This document shows, in pieces, positions 1-10,477 of a stretch of 64,000 nt of DNA (position 1 is its first letter; each line of letters opens with the position of its first letter). The stretch covers positions 669,001 through 733,000 of the forward strand of contig JAUTXW010004484.1 of NCBI GenBank assembly GCA_030620095.1. Reading direction: 5' to 3'. The DNA comes from Kuschelorhynchus macadamiae (lineage: Eukaryota > Arthropoda > Insecta > Coleoptera > Curculionidae). The position numbers and the translations under genes are program-made. The notes under the pieces were generated by a model. It made no database searches, had not been told where the DNA came from, and saw only the letters and a program-made list of their open reading frames with translations.

Positions 1-1040
1 TGGAAGGTCTTCTGCTGCTAAATGTCCACTACTGTTTTTATAGTAGAGGTAAATAAAAATAGTCAAGATATTTCACACATATTTCAGGATTATGCCAAAA
101 ACTGATCAGTTTATGTACATTTTTGTATTATCAAATCACCCATATAAAATATACATTAAAGAAACAATTTCATACAAGCAAAATTACTTTAAAAAAACCG
201 CGTTCTTATAGACAACTGATAACAAGATCTAGATAAGCAGTCCTGATTGTCTTTCTCACCTTCAGTTACATTTCTCAGCTTACAGAACATGTAATACTAG
301 ATTCCTTACTGCAGGACTCTCTATTTATTGTTCAAACCAATCAATAGAATAACACATAACTTTAAATAATATGATCAGTTGAGGTTTTTTTGGTGTCAAT
401 AAATAGTTTTAAATTATAATAAACAATTTCATGATTTTAGGATAATAATTGTATCTATTGCAGTTATTGCTTGTAAATGTGAAAATGATAAATAAATACA
501 AAAATAATTTGATGATGTATACCAAATGTCAACAAGATGATTTATTGAATGTTAATTTTTACGATGACCTTTTCCAAGTACACAATTGCTAAGTGAAAGT
601 AATGGAAATATTGTATGAGTAATTCAATGAAAGAATCATGGATTATTGGAATGTACTGGGTGTTCCATTACGAATGGTGTCCGGCCATAACTCAATAATC
701 CCACAATTATGGGCAAAAAATATTTATGGATAAATAGGCCAAGAGAAATCGCTGAATATTATTTTCAAGTTTGAAAAATGGGCGTAACAGCAATTCAAAT
801 TCAATTCAATGCTGAATTTCTCTTGACTTTTCCCAATTAAGGTTTGTAGAAAATATAATTTTTTTATTCTTCAAGCAATTATGCAACTTTTTGCTATTTA
901 TCTTTTTTTTTCTATTTTCAATAATAAAGTGGTGGGGGAAGGTGCTTTCATGGATCTTTCTGTCTGGGTTTGAACCAACAACGAAGCCTCAAAAGATTAT
1001 GGAATTCTTAAAAACACATAAATTCGGCCCAGGGACTCAA
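1..1040. other. AT-rich non-coding left edge
   Basis: I see no supportable gene here. Short open frames lack recognisable motifs. From about 655 the sequence begins with GGGTGTTCCATTACG, which resembles the ends of the TA-target transposons seen elsewhere in the window, but I found no partner end. The 5' boundary of the following retrotransposon lies somewhere near 1000-1050. Confidence 0.5.
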
Positions 1041-1054
1041 GATGCTTAATTAAG

Positions 1055-2075
1055 GTAGTCCACTGCAATGTTCGATCTGCAAGGAATAAAGTACATGAAA
1101 TAGAAGCCGCCTTATTGCAAACTGATGCCGATGTGTTTTGCATCACCGAACATTGGTTGTGAGATGAGGAGATTTCCAACTTTAATTTTCATGGATACAG
1201 AATGGCAGCCTTCTCGACCAGAAGCCTACAGGTTGGGGGGGTAGTTGCATCTTAATAAAAAATTGTTTTAATTTTAAATGTGTAAATAATTTAATTGACC
1301 TCAATATCGAGGGAAGCATTGAGTTGAGCAGTACTTGTATTGACTTATTTTCAACACATATCAATTTTATTGTCGTTTACAGAGCACCTTCGGGTAACTT
1401 TGGCACTTTCTTGGATACAATGGAGACTGTCATGGAAACGACTGGGGTATCAGAGAGGGTTGTCCTTTTGGGAGATTTCAATGTTCAATTTGGGACTAAT
1501 CGAGGAGAGTGTATGCTTTTAAATGATCTGTTTGGAACCTACGGCATGACGCAGATGATTAATGAACCAACAAGAGACAATGCTTGTATTGATAATATTT
1601 TTGTTAATTATGATATGCTTGAGTGTGTCACTGGTAATGTAAACTTGGGTCTGTAGGATCATTTGGGTCAGAAGCTGCAGTTTTGTGTAGAGGTAGGAAG
1701 TAAGACCCTTCAGAGAAATTCTTTTCGGCCTATAACTAAACAAGGTCTATGCAAGTTCTTTAATCTTATAGAGAACTGTGCATGGGATTTTATATTGGAT
1801 AACAACTTAAAAACAGAATTGAAGTTCCAGAATCTGATGGGTGCTCTTGAGGACTCCTACAGGCTGTCGTTTCCAGAGAAAGCGTATACTGTTAAGTCAA
1901 CCCAATCCGGAGTAGTGGATTGGTTTGATGAAAACTTGAGAGCTATGAGAGAACACCTGAATTTTCTCTTTGAGGTAAGTAAACAATTTAACAGACCAGC
2001 AGATAAGGAGGAATACCGTTCTTTTAGAAAACATTATAAACATAGTATTAAGGAGGCAAAAAAAAGAAATAATAG
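1055..2075 (+). pseudogene. ORF2 5' part: endonuclease domain (pseudogene)
   Basis: Encodes the target-nicking EEP endonuclease of copy A. Readable motifs in order are RSARNKVHEIEAALLQTDAD followed by CITEHWL (the conserved Glu), then YRAPSGNFGTF, LLGDFNV and, past a stop at about 1656, DHLG (the SDH position). The frame is broken by in-frame stops after EHWL and after GGVVAS, a frameshift near 1250 and a TAG near 1656. The segment 1663-2079 continues into the basic linker between endonuclease and reverse transcriptase (NWFSDRLRDMRERL-like region, here DWFDENLRAMREHL). It ends where the minus-strand insertion begins. Confidence 0.75.
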
Positions 2076-2095
2076 ATAGATAGATAGATAGATAG
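2073..2095. repeat. (TAGA)n microsatellite, 3' tail of inserted element
   Basis: About six TAGA units mark the left side of the insertion. On the minus strand this reads as (TATC)n, like the ATCTATC tail of the element ending at 18688. It is therefore best read as the 3' tail of the minus-strand fragment at 2096-2638. Confidence 0.75.
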
Positions 2096-2638
2096 TATAT
2101 TACAGTAAGCATACAATAAAGTACTTACATGAGTCAAGTATAGTGATAATCTTGATAAAATATTAAGTTATAAATTAAAATTTCTAATACACATACTATA
2201 ATAAAATACAAATATAAAAATTCTTAAATCCCTAAATAAATAAACAGGCACATTTAAACATCTAAAAGACTAACATCACAGTTTAAAAAATCCTGTACAC
2301 TATAAAACACATTTTGACACAGCACATTTTTTATTTTAATTCTTACTTTATCCAAGGGTAACATTCTAACATTAAGTGGTAATTTATTAAAGAGCTTAAC
2401 AGCAATAAATTCAGGTCTCCTCTGGCATCTCCCCAGTCGGCAAAAGGAGGGCTCCAAGTCACAGCTGAAGGGAAAGTAAGAATGCCCAGATTTTTAAAAG
2501 CCAACCTACAGTCATCTCTGAATTTTAAGCCAGCCAAAACCCTCACCGCTTTGCGCTGCAGTCGGAACACTCTGTCCGCAAATGCTGAGCCACCCCAAGC
2601 CATTATTCCATAGGTCATGACAGAATGGAAAAGAGCAG
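2096..2638 (-). mobile_element. 5'-truncated 3' fragment of a sister Jockey-like element inserted into copy A
   Basis: Minus-strand reading from about 2638 gives ALFHSVMTYGIMAWGG, FRLQRKAVRVLAGLKFRDDC and GILTFPSAV. After a frameshift and small deletion near 2450 it gives RRPEFIAVKLFNKLPLNVRM and FYSVQDFLNCD. These match the C-terminal region of the host element itself (for example FHSMLTYGVLAWG and RPEFMAVKLFNKLP at 3930-4270). So only the last ~400 bp of coding sequence plus the 3' UTR was inserted, in reverse, with a TATC-type tail. This is self-nesting of one family. I could not define a clean target-site duplication. Confidence 0.8.
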
Positions 2639-2639
2639 A

Positions 2640-4372
2640 TGATAAAATAATAAACACATCAAATAATCCAATCAAAAGTGCTTGGAATATTGTTAACATT
2701 CAAAGAGGGAAAAACACAACCAAAAATGAAAATAATATTAGAATCTTACCAGATGAATTCAATAACTTTTTTACAAATATTGCACATACTTTAATAAATA
2801 ACATACCGCCCACTCAATTTAATCCTTTAACAGAACTGCGCAAGCAGACTTTTCAATGTGAGACTTTCAACTTTACAGAAGTTTCTTTTAATGAAGTTAG
2901 AAATATTATTGACAACATCAAAAATAAAAATTCATCTGATATTTATGGTCTGAGTATTAGGCTTATTAAACATACCAAAAATGTTTTAATTATACCTCTA
3001 ACAAAGCTAATAAATCTTTGCCTGAAAGAGAACGTTTTCCCATCTGCTCTAAAGAAGGCCCTAGTTGTCCCAATCTATAAAAAGGGTGATGCTAACGATA
3101 TTTCTAATTACTGACCTATTTCGCTGTTGCCTATTATCTCAAAGGTGTTGGAAAAATGTATGGCTGTCCAAGTCGTATCTTTTCTGGAAGCAAATGGTAT
3201 GTTCTCTGACTGTCAGTTTGGCTTTAGGGCTGGGTGAAGTACTGTCATGGCCATTCTTCATCTCCTATCGGGAATCAGAGACTCTTTCGAGAGTCTTCAA
3301 TATAATGCTGTACTTTTCTGTGATCTCAGCAAAGCATTTGACTGTGTCTCGCATGAACTATTGCTCCAAAAATTATCATACTACAATTTCAGTAACAATG
3401 CGGTGAAAATGATCACATCATATCTTTCCGACAGACATCAGAGGGTGTCGGTTGGTGGAGTGTTGTCGGGTGAAAACACTTTGGATATTGGGGTTCCCCA
3501 GGGCTCGATCCTGGGTCCATTGCTGTTCCTGATCTTCGTAAATAACTTGCCTATGGGTGAGTCAGGTGCGGAGTTCACTCTCTTTGCCTATGACACGACA
3601 CTGTCTGTTGTCGGAAAATCAATAGACGATGTGGAGCAGAGACTGTGCGAGGCACGGTTAAGGGCAACTGAATGGTTCAGCGCAAGCAGTCTCCTTCTGA
3701 ACAAGAATAAGACAGATGGTTTTCACATTAAGAGAAAATGATAGAGAGAATGAGAACATGAATGATGTGCGTTTTCTGGGACTGCATCTTGATTCAAAGT
3801 TAAAGTGGGATGTGCATATAGCTACAATAGCAAAAAAGCTTCGTGATAGTGTGTTTGTTATCCGTAGTCTGCGTGGATGTGTATCAGATGCCACATTGAG
3901 AATGATATATTTTGCCATATTTCACTCTATGTTGACCTATGGAGTACTAGCTTGGGGATGTGCAGCGCAGACAGATAGAATCTTTGGACTGCAAAGGAAG
4001 GTAGTTAAGATTCTGGGTGGTCTGCATTGGAGGTAGGACTGTAGGGCAGCATTCAAGCAATTAAAAATAATTACTTTTCCATCTCAGTTTATTCTCGAAT
4101 GTCTGCTTTATGTAGAAAACAATAAACATTCCTTTACAAGGCATGGAGACATGCATACCCACAACACTAGGGGAAAAGAGGATCTAGTAGTCAAATATTG
4201 TAGATTGAGCAAGAGCCAAAGTCGCCCTGAATTTATGGCAGTTAAATTATTTAACAAATTGCCACAAAAAATAAAACTACTATCTGAGAAGAATTTTAAG
4301 TCTGAAGTAAAACAACTGCTCATCTCAAATGCTTTCTACAGTATTGAGGAATTTTTGAATTTTAAATTTTAA
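2640..4372 (+). pseudogene. ORF2 3' part: reverse transcriptase and C-terminal domain (pseudogene)
   Basis: Reverse transcriptase of copy A. Motifs in order: NPIKSAWNIVN (linker), FPSALKKALVVPIYKKGDAN, a TGA/TGG-type stop before PISLLPIISKVLEKC, CQFGFRAG followed by a stop, FCDLSKAFDCVSHELL (palm Asp), GVPQGSILGPLLFLIFVNNL, and LFAYDTTLSVVG where FADD is expected. The first Asp of the catalytic FADD box is Tyr, so the enzyme would be dead even without the stops. A frameshift near 3720 leads to MNDVRFLGLHLDSKLKWDVH. A stop near 4035 separates this from the C-terminal tail with HTHNTRGKEDL. Family membership is secure; the copy is an old pseudogene. Confidence 0.85.
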
Positions 4373-4654
4373 CTGTAAATGTATGTTTGTCATATTATAT
4401 GTATTTTGTATTTATATCTTTAATGTATTTAAAATATTTTAATTATCTTGACATATGTAATAGTTATATCCTTAATGTTTTTGAATTATGTTATTGACGT
4501 ATGTAAACAAATTTAATTTGTATGAACACAAATAAACTATTGTCTATTGTGAAACTTTTTTCTTTCAAACATATTTATGTTTTGGATAAACCAATTACAT
4601 TATATCATCATCAGATCTTGTCTTCAATTCATCACTGAACCCTTGACTGACATT

Positions 4655-5105
4655 ATCAACATATTACGATAGGCTACTTCCCAATGAAACTGAAGCTGGC
4701 TAAAATCGTTGCTGGTTACAAAAAGGGTTGCTAATGTTAAGAATTATTGTCCAATCTCCATCCTACCAACTTTCTCAAGCATTTTTGAAATATTATGTCA
4801 AGGCCTACTTTCATTCTTTGAGCAGCATACAATTTTAACATCTAGCCAATTTGGTTTTAGAAAGAGCAGCAGGACAACATGCTGCCCTAATAACACACCA
4901 CCATCTTTTGTCATATGGCTTGCTAGCCTGGGGAGACACAGGAAGCACTTATATTGATAGTGTATTTGTTAAGCAAAAGAGAGCAATTAGATTGATTGCA
5001 AATATATCTTCAAGGGATAGTTGTAAACCCTTTTTTTCATCACTCTCAATAGTTACCCTGTATGGCCAAATAATATATGAAAAATTAGTATACATCAAAA
5101 AACAC
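4655..5105 (+). pseudogene. Non-LTR retrotransposon fragment with internal deletion
   Basis: Plus-strand pieces of a different Jockey/CR1-like reverse transcriptase. The first gives NYCPISILPTFSSIFE and SSQFGFRKS (finger/palm start). Near 4870-4910 the reading jumps, with a frame change, directly to LLSYGLLAWGD, VFVKQKRAIRLIANISSRDS and KPFFSSLSIVTLYGQIIYEK, which belongs to the C-terminal region. The catalytic palm between them is deleted. No 3' UTR or tail is visible before the minus-strand coding fragment at 5106. The C-terminal part resembles the element at 7314-9680 (FRVQKSAIRSIVNIKLDVSC). Confidence 0.7.
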
Positions 5106-5577
5106 CTGGCACCAAGCGCTTTATAAGCATCTAAGAGTTCATTAACCAATTGTTCATAATTTTCATTCATATTGTTGCCTAAAAATCCTCTTACTACATT
5201 AACAAATGAATTCCATGCTTTGAGTTCCTGCCTGGTAAGCTTTTCCGTAAAATTGACATCGTCCAGCAATTTTTTGATTTGTGACCCAATAAAAATGCCT
5301 TCTTTTAATTTGGCATCACTTAACTGGGGAAAGACTTGTCTTAGGTATTTAAATCCATCACCATCTTTATTCAAAGCCTTCACAAAGCTTTTCATCAGCC
5401 CAAGTTTAATGTGAAGACGAGGCAAAACAACATTTTTGGGATCAACAAGAGGTATAAATTTAACATAATGTTGATTTATTGCACGACTGTCCCATAAACA
5501 AAGAAACAGCAATATTTTGTAAATCCCCCTGAAGTCCTACTAAAATCGCTATAACTTTTAAGTCCCCACATATCATA
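5106..5577 (-). pseudogene. Uncharacterised multicopy insect protein, central/C-terminal part (split gene)
   Basis: Minus-strand coding starting at about 5577 with ICGDLKVIAILVGLQGG, then TKYCCF, a one-base frameshift near 5510, LCLWDSRAINQHY, LVDPKNVVLPRLHIKLGLMK, DGDGFKYLRQVFPQLSDAKL, EGIFIGSQIKKLL, NSFVNVVRGFLGNN and ENYEQLVNELLDAYKALGA, where it stops at another element. I recognise this motif order from an uncharacterised protein family present in many copies in insect and Hydra genomes (recalled, not checked). No function is known to me. The 5' part of the same gene lies at 11120-12041 in the same orientation; retrotransposons separate the two. The final ~100-150 residues expected for the family are absent. 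Confidence 0.7.
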
Positions 5578-7185
5578 CAGAATAATTTCAAATAGTTTAG
5601 AAAAGTAACAGAGTATCGAGATGGGTCTAAAATTTTGTATCAATGTTTTATCACCCTTCTTAAAAATAGGTATGACTTTTGCTGTTTTCCAAGTATCCGG
5701 AAAAATGCCCTTATCAAGTATTAAGTTAAAAACGTGTAGAAGTGGGACAGAAAGGACTCCCGCGCAATCTTTTACTATGAAACTGGGTATTTCATCAACA
5801 CCGGCTGTTGGTTTGTCTTTGAGTTTTTTGCTAGCTAGTATTATATCTAGAGATATTGTGCGAATGCCTATTATATCAGAGTTTAACACAGGGGACTTAA
5901 CATCGTTATTGGGAGAAGAAATAGTATAAACACTCTGGAAATAATTTGCAAATGCATTAACAATGCTTTGAGGACCTGTGTATTCGTTGTCACCCTCCTT
6001 TAGGGTACCAGGGATGCCGGTATGCCTCTTTTTACTTTGGACAAAAGACCAAAAGGTGGAAGGATCAGAAATCATGTTCATCTCAGCGTTTCTTATATAA
6101 TTTTTATATGCATCGTCACTCTGAGCATGAATAAGACGTCTGAGCGAGCAGAGTCTCCGATAACGAACCGGCGTTTTATATTTTTTGTATTCTTTATGTG
6201 CTTTTTCTTTTTTATATATATTTTCAATTATGTTATGCGAAAACCAGGGTGGAAAGCGACGGCGGCGTTGCCGTTTTAGCGTAGTACAGACTTGAAAAAT
6301 TGTATCCATTACTTGGTAAAGTGCTGCACAGCATGTATTGACGTTCTGACTTTCCAGTATTGATGACAAGAAGCAAGCTATATAAGCGAGGAAAATCCGC
6401 CTTTCTTAAGTTGTACTGTTTAGGACTGTTCTTATTAATAGGAAAATTATTAAATGAAGGATGAATAGCTTCAAAAGTAATGAAAAGAGAGGGATGGTGT
6501 GTGTCTTCTGCAACAAAATGAACATCACCAGATCGTACAACCTCACAAGATATGTTTGAAAACACCAGATCGAGTAAACGGTTATTTGAATTTAAAACGT
6601 TATTGGCCTGTTTGACATTTAATATATTGCTAAGTTACAGATTAAGCCGCATTTCGACTCAATTACAGTGTCGCTTATATAATCTGGTATGTTAAAATCA
6701 CCCATAATAACTAATTTATTGTCTAGTAGTTGCTCGGCAGCAAGAATGCAGTCAATAAATACTTCCAGTTCAGTGTTGCTGATATGAGGGGGAATATAAA
6801 CAAGTATAATAAAAACAACAAAATTAAAGAAGTTTATCTTACAACCCACACAGTCCACATTGGGAGCACTATCGGCAAGGAAGGTTAGATCAAGCCTTAG
6901 GGAGTTCCAACGACGATTTACACCCAGCATGACACCTCCGCCTCTAGAAAGGCCCGTAGCCTGACGGTCTCGGTCCCCTCGAAACACTACACAGTCTGGT
7001 GGAAACAGCTCTGTATCAAACACTTCCGGTTTTAACCACGATTCGGTCACTGCAATAATGTCCATTTTGCTTGATGAAACGCTTAAGAAAAATGTATGCG
7101 TATTGGTGTTAAGGCCGCTTACATTTTGGTAATAGCAGGATATAGGATTGGTTTGCGTGTTGGAGGACTTAGTTTTTTGAAACAA
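5578..7185 (-). pseudogene. ORF2 of copy B: endonuclease and start of reverse transcriptase
   Basis: The endonuclease reads YYQNVSGLNTNTHTF, AVTESWLKPEVFD (catalytic Glu), GGGVMLGVNRRW, LVIMGDFNIPDY (GDFN box) and, after a frameshift near 6630, NNRLLDLVFSN and AEDTHHPSLFI (SDHHP position). A second frameshift near 6300 leads to the linker (KRQRRRRFPPWFS, HKEYKKYKTPVRYRRLC) and the reverse transcriptase entry (TAGVDEIPSFIVKDCAGVL, WKTAKVIPIFKKGDK, QNFRPISIL). It ends after YFSKLFEIILY at the junction with the uncharacterised gene, before the catalytic palm. The open frame upstream overlaps the end of ORF1 in another frame and has no ATG there, so the start is unclear. Confidence 0.8.
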
Positions 7186-7187
7186 TA

Positions 7188-7313
7188 TTGGGCCTACCTC
7201 CAGGGTATGCTATGACAAGGTTTGTTTCACCATTATCTCGGTGGCGCTTCAGTTCTTCCTGTAGAGAATCCATCTCGGCTCTCTGTGACGGTGTTAGGTC
7301 AGCTTCTATATAA
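7188..7313 (-). pseudogene. ORF1 of copy B, C-terminal piece
   Basis: Minus strand reads YIEADLTPSQRAEMDSLQEE, LKRHRDNGETNLVI and AYPGGRPNIVSKN before a TAA. Phrases such as DLTPSQ followed by a basic stretch and GGRPNIV are typical of ORF1 C-termini in insect CR1/Jockey elements (family knowledge). It is the missing end of the ORF1 that breaks off at 9683. The residues on the two sides of the intervening element (DAHRI before, YIEADL after) join in frame. Confidence 0.75.
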
Positions 7314-7339
7314 ATAATAATAATAATAATAATAATAAT
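7313..7339. repeat. (AAT)n microsatellite, 3' tail of copy C
   Basis: About nine AAT units adjoin the 3' end of the minus-strand element, as for the similar tail at 58925-58949. Simple-repeat tails are characteristic of CR1- and I-like LINE insertions. Confidence 0.8.
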
Positions 7340-9680
7340 CTTTATTGATCTTTAGAAATACAAAGTATTATAGACAGGTCTAGTAGAAAATAAAAACACA
7401 GGCAAAGAAAATCACAATTATAAATATGAGACAAACTTAAATTATACATACATAGTTTTTGATTAAGAGTTAATACATTTACAAACACAAAGCCATCTAA
7501 GAGCTATCAAACAAAAATGTTTCAGTTCTAATAAGAGTATAATATTCGTCAAATGAGTATACAGGATTCTCAGATAAGAACTTATGAAGTATTTTTTTAA
7601 ATTTTTGGGATGATAAGTTTTTGAGATCCTCAGGTAAAACATTATATAATTTTATTTCATCGTTTGTTTTATTTCTACTTAATCTACATTGATTTAGAAC
7701 TAAATTATTCTTAACTCTAGTGTTATGAGAGTGCACATCTGCTGCCACAACATACCTACCAATATTTTGCTTAACAAAAGTTACCTTCGAATACACAATC
7801 AATGCATAAACAGTCATAATGTTAAGTTTTTTAAAATATGGTCTACAAGAAACATCCAGTTTAATATTAACAATTGACCTGATTGCAGATTTTTGCACCC
7901 TGAAAACTTTGTCTAAGTTAGTATTGCCGCCGAGCACCATACTAGCAATCCATATCTCATTGTGGACTCAAATAATCCATAATATGCTGTGACAGCAGCA
8001 CTCTGATGTACAGTTAACCTAATTTTTCTAATAGCATAAACGTTTTGGCTCAATTTACAACACAGAACATCAATATGGTCGCTCCACGAAAGATTTTGAT
8101 CAATAAGGACGCCCAAGAACTTATTCCGGGAGTCACCAGTCTGATCACCAGTCCTAGTAGTTTGAAAAATTCTGCTTATGGTTTTGTCCTCATTGAGCAC
8201 TAGCTTATTTGCCATAAACCAATTTTGAGCCGTAGAAAGAATATCCTCAAGTATCGGCCCCGTATCCTCCTCTCCAACTCTAACTCCAAAAGTTGCATCA
8301 TCAGCATACATCACTGTTGATACTGCTCTAGTGTTATCTTTAAATGCTTTTGGCAGGTCATTAATATAGACCAGGAAGAGAAGGGGACCCAGGACCGACC
8401 CTTGAGGCACTCCCATTTCTGTTTCCAGTGGACTACTCTGGCCATCATGAAGGTATACCACTTGCGAACGCCCTGACAAATATGACTCTAAAAAATTCAA
8501 AGCTCTACCTCTGATACCATAAAACCATAGCTTTTCAAGTAAGATACGCCTGTCAACGCAGTCAAATGCAGAAGACAAGTCAGTAAAAATTGCCAGGAAC
8601 CTTTCTCTATCTTCCATAGCGGAGATAATGCATTCAGTGAGAAGCATTATTGCATCAGTTGTAGAAAGGCCCCTTGTGAATCCATACTGACTTGGCGTTA
8701 TAACATTATGTTTTGCAAAAAAAGACACTAATTGGTTATACATTAGGGTCTCTATTATTTTAGAAAAAACTGGCAATATTGATATCGGACGGAAACTCTC
8801 AGGCAAGCCCTTGTCGCCCTTCTTGAATATTGGACAGATTTTAGCTGATTTTAAAAGTTGGGGAAAAATCCCACTTTGGAAGCAAGAATTCACAATGTTA
8901 GCCAGTGGGTCATACAAATACTCTGCAACTCTTTTCACACTAAAAACACTAACACCATACACGTCTTCAGTTTTTTTATTTTTTAGCTTACTGATAACCC
9001 TTTTTACCTCATGTACATCCACTGGTCTAAAAAACATAGAACTTCCCATGCTAGAACCGTCATTTAAATAATCACTAAAATTGTTTAGAGAAACTGGTAA
9101 ACTTTGTGTTAATGTAACAGCATGATTTACAAAAAAATTATTTACATCATCGGCAGTTAAATTTTCTGGTTTAATTAGTTTCCTCCCCTCCCAGTTTCAA
9201 TGTTTACAATATCCCACACCATTTTACTACGATTATCAGAGTTTATTATTTTATTCATGTTGTAGTTTTGTCTTGACTGAATCAGAATAGCATTATAAGT
9301 TTTTTTATAGTCATTATAGGTTTTTTTATTATTTTCAGTAGGATATTGCAACATCCATTCATAACATAGCATAAGCCTACCTTTGGCCTCTCTGACCTCG
9401 TCTGTCACCCAACCATTAATTTTACTTCTACCATCAACTTTTTTGTAGAGGATAGAAATATTAAAATAGTAATAAAAAATATTGTGGAAGTGCTCATATT
9501 TAAGATGAACATTTTCCACTTCATATATATCTTGCCATGTCTCTGTAGCTAGATGCTGAATGAAAGTTGCATAATTATTTTGACTATAGCTTCTTTTTAT
9601 AGAATTTATATTTACAGTACTAGGGTTTATATTTATATTAATAATTTGAGCATTATGCATTATTATTATTTATGCAGCAT
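7314..9680 (-). mobile_element. Non-LTR retrotransposon copy C inserted in ORF1 of copy B
   Basis: A minus-strand 5'-truncated element. It starts near 9680 in the endonuclease/RT linker, carries a nearly complete reverse transcriptase and a short 3' UTR (7314-7496), and ends in an (ATT)n tail seen on the plus strand as AAT repeats at 7313-7339. It lies exactly between the two halves of the copy B ORF1. The flanks share ATTTA/TATTTA, a possible short target-site duplication, although the ATT tail makes it ambiguous. Confidence 0.85.
7497..9660 (-). pseudogene. ORF2 of copy C: reverse transcriptase (two or three frameshifts)
   Basis: The protein begins in the linker (INGWVTDEVREAKGRLMLCY, KMVWDIVNIETG). 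It shifts frame near 9175 (LTADDVNNFFVNHA) and near 9050, and continues as one long frame 9049-7913. Motifs there: FFRPVDVHEVKRVISKLKNK, SAKICPIFKKGDKG, SFRPISILPVFSKIIETLM, SQYGFTRGLSTTDAI, IFTDLSSAFDCVDRRIL (first palm Asp), MGVPQGSVLGPLLFLVYIND, VMYADDATFGV (intact YADD) and FLGVLIDQNLSWSDH. A frameshift at about 7930 leads to the C-terminal tail with VRVQKSAIRSIV-like and VHSHNTRVKNN motifs. Catalytic residues are intact, so the insertion is fairly young. Confidence 0.85.
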
Positions 9681-9682
9681 TA

Positions 9683-10477
9683 TTAAATACGATGAGCATC
9701 CCGGATTTTACCCCTATTTTTTAATACGTTACGAACAGACTGACCAGCCTGAAGAGCAACCTTGATAGCGTGGCAGCCATTACGATTGGGTTTGCCAATT
9801 TTGCTAACATTTAGAATTCTAACTGTTTGACTGCAAGACTTGTTTAGAATTTCTGAGAGAGGGGAAACGTCATCTTTAATATCGAGACTACAGTTGAAAA
9901 CCATGATGTTGTTTGCACGTTTCTGTCTTTCGGTTACTTCAGCCAACATTTCTTCACCCGTAGAGGGTGGGACGGGGGACTTTACCACATTTAAGTAGCT
10001 GTCATTTCTAATGCAGCCCTTTTGCTCCACTCTTGTAAGTCTCTCATCCAGACTTAATAATTTTCTTGTAGATTCGCTATCATTTTCCGCAGTCTGATTA
10101 GGGGAGCGCTCTAACGCTACAATTCTGTTTTCCAGTGTCGCAAATTTTTCCTTTGTTTCAGAATGGCGAATATTGATTAATGTCTCAAGTTGCGTTAAGC
10201 GATTGATAATAGTAGGAATATTGATTAATGTCTCAAGTTGCGTTAAGCGATTGATAATAGTAGGAATATTGAACATGTTTTCTCTGCATGCTGGGCAGAC
10301 AAATGGCATAGTTCTGCTAATCATTAGTGCAACTCTGATCTCGGAGGCAGAGAAGTTTCCACAAGTTTTACATATTATCCGCTTACATAGATCACAGGGA
10401 TAACCAAAGAGGTCAATTTTTGACTCTTTCAATACACATTGGTTTTTACATTTAAAACATTCACCACAACCGCTCAT
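9683..10477 (-). pseudogene. ORF1 of copy B, N-terminal piece (zinc finger + coiled coil)
   Basis: Starts with ATG at 10477 (MSGCGECFKCK). Residues 4-65 carry a cysteine-rich zinc-binding module: CGECFKC, CDLCKRIICKTC and CPAC, a PHD-like pattern common in insect LINE ORF1 proteins (family knowledge). It is followed by a Leu-rich coiled-coil segment (INRLTQLETLIN, ATLENRIVALE, LDERLTRVEQ) and the conserved core TERQKRANNIMVFN ending with VLKNRGKIRDAHRI. ORF1 proteins are nucleic-acid-binding chaperones that coat element RNA. The frame is cut by copy C and resumes at 7313. A perfect 48-bp duplication repeats 16 coiled-coil residues. Confidence 0.8.
10168..10263. repeat. Perfect 48-bp tandem duplication inside ORF1
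   Basis: Two identical 48-bp units (10168-10215 and 10216-10263) follow each other, and the first seven bases of a third are present. 48 bp is 16 codons, so the frame is kept and the coiled coil (IPTIINRLTQLETLIN) is lengthened by about two heptads. Confidence 0.95.

Larger units (their letters stand above)
1050..4545 (+). mobile_element. Jockey-like non-LTR retrotransposon, damaged copy A
   Basis: A plus-strand LINE-type element. It reads an apurinic/apyrimidinic-type endonuclease (about 1055-1700), a linker (1700-2075), a reverse transcriptase (2640-3740) and the C-terminal region (3740-4372). An AT-rich 3' UTR follows, ending near 4545 in a decayed TATTGTCTATTG tail. The 5' UTR and ORF1 are missing, as expected for 5' truncation during target-primed reverse transcription. 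The ORF2 is interrupted at about 2076-2638 by a minus-strand 3' fragment of a related element. Layout and protein are close to the copy at 15691-18688, so both belong to one family. Stops and frameshifts make it inactive. Clade placement (Jockey rather than CR1) is by eye. Confidence 0.8.

Noticed and set aside
5172..5414. Plus-strand open frame opposite the uncharacterised gene
   Set aside because: The minus strand carries the recognisable protein; this is its antisense shadow.
7140..7190. Programmed frameshift between ORF1 and ORF2 of copy B at CAAAAAAC
   Set aside because: The A AAA AAC heptamer is present before the ORF1 stop, but ORF2 lies in the +1 rather than -1 frame, so the classical mechanism does not fit.
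9683..9765. Plus-strand open frame near the ORF1 junction
   Set aside because: Low-complexity Ile/Tyr/Leu reading through the AT-rich junction; no motif.
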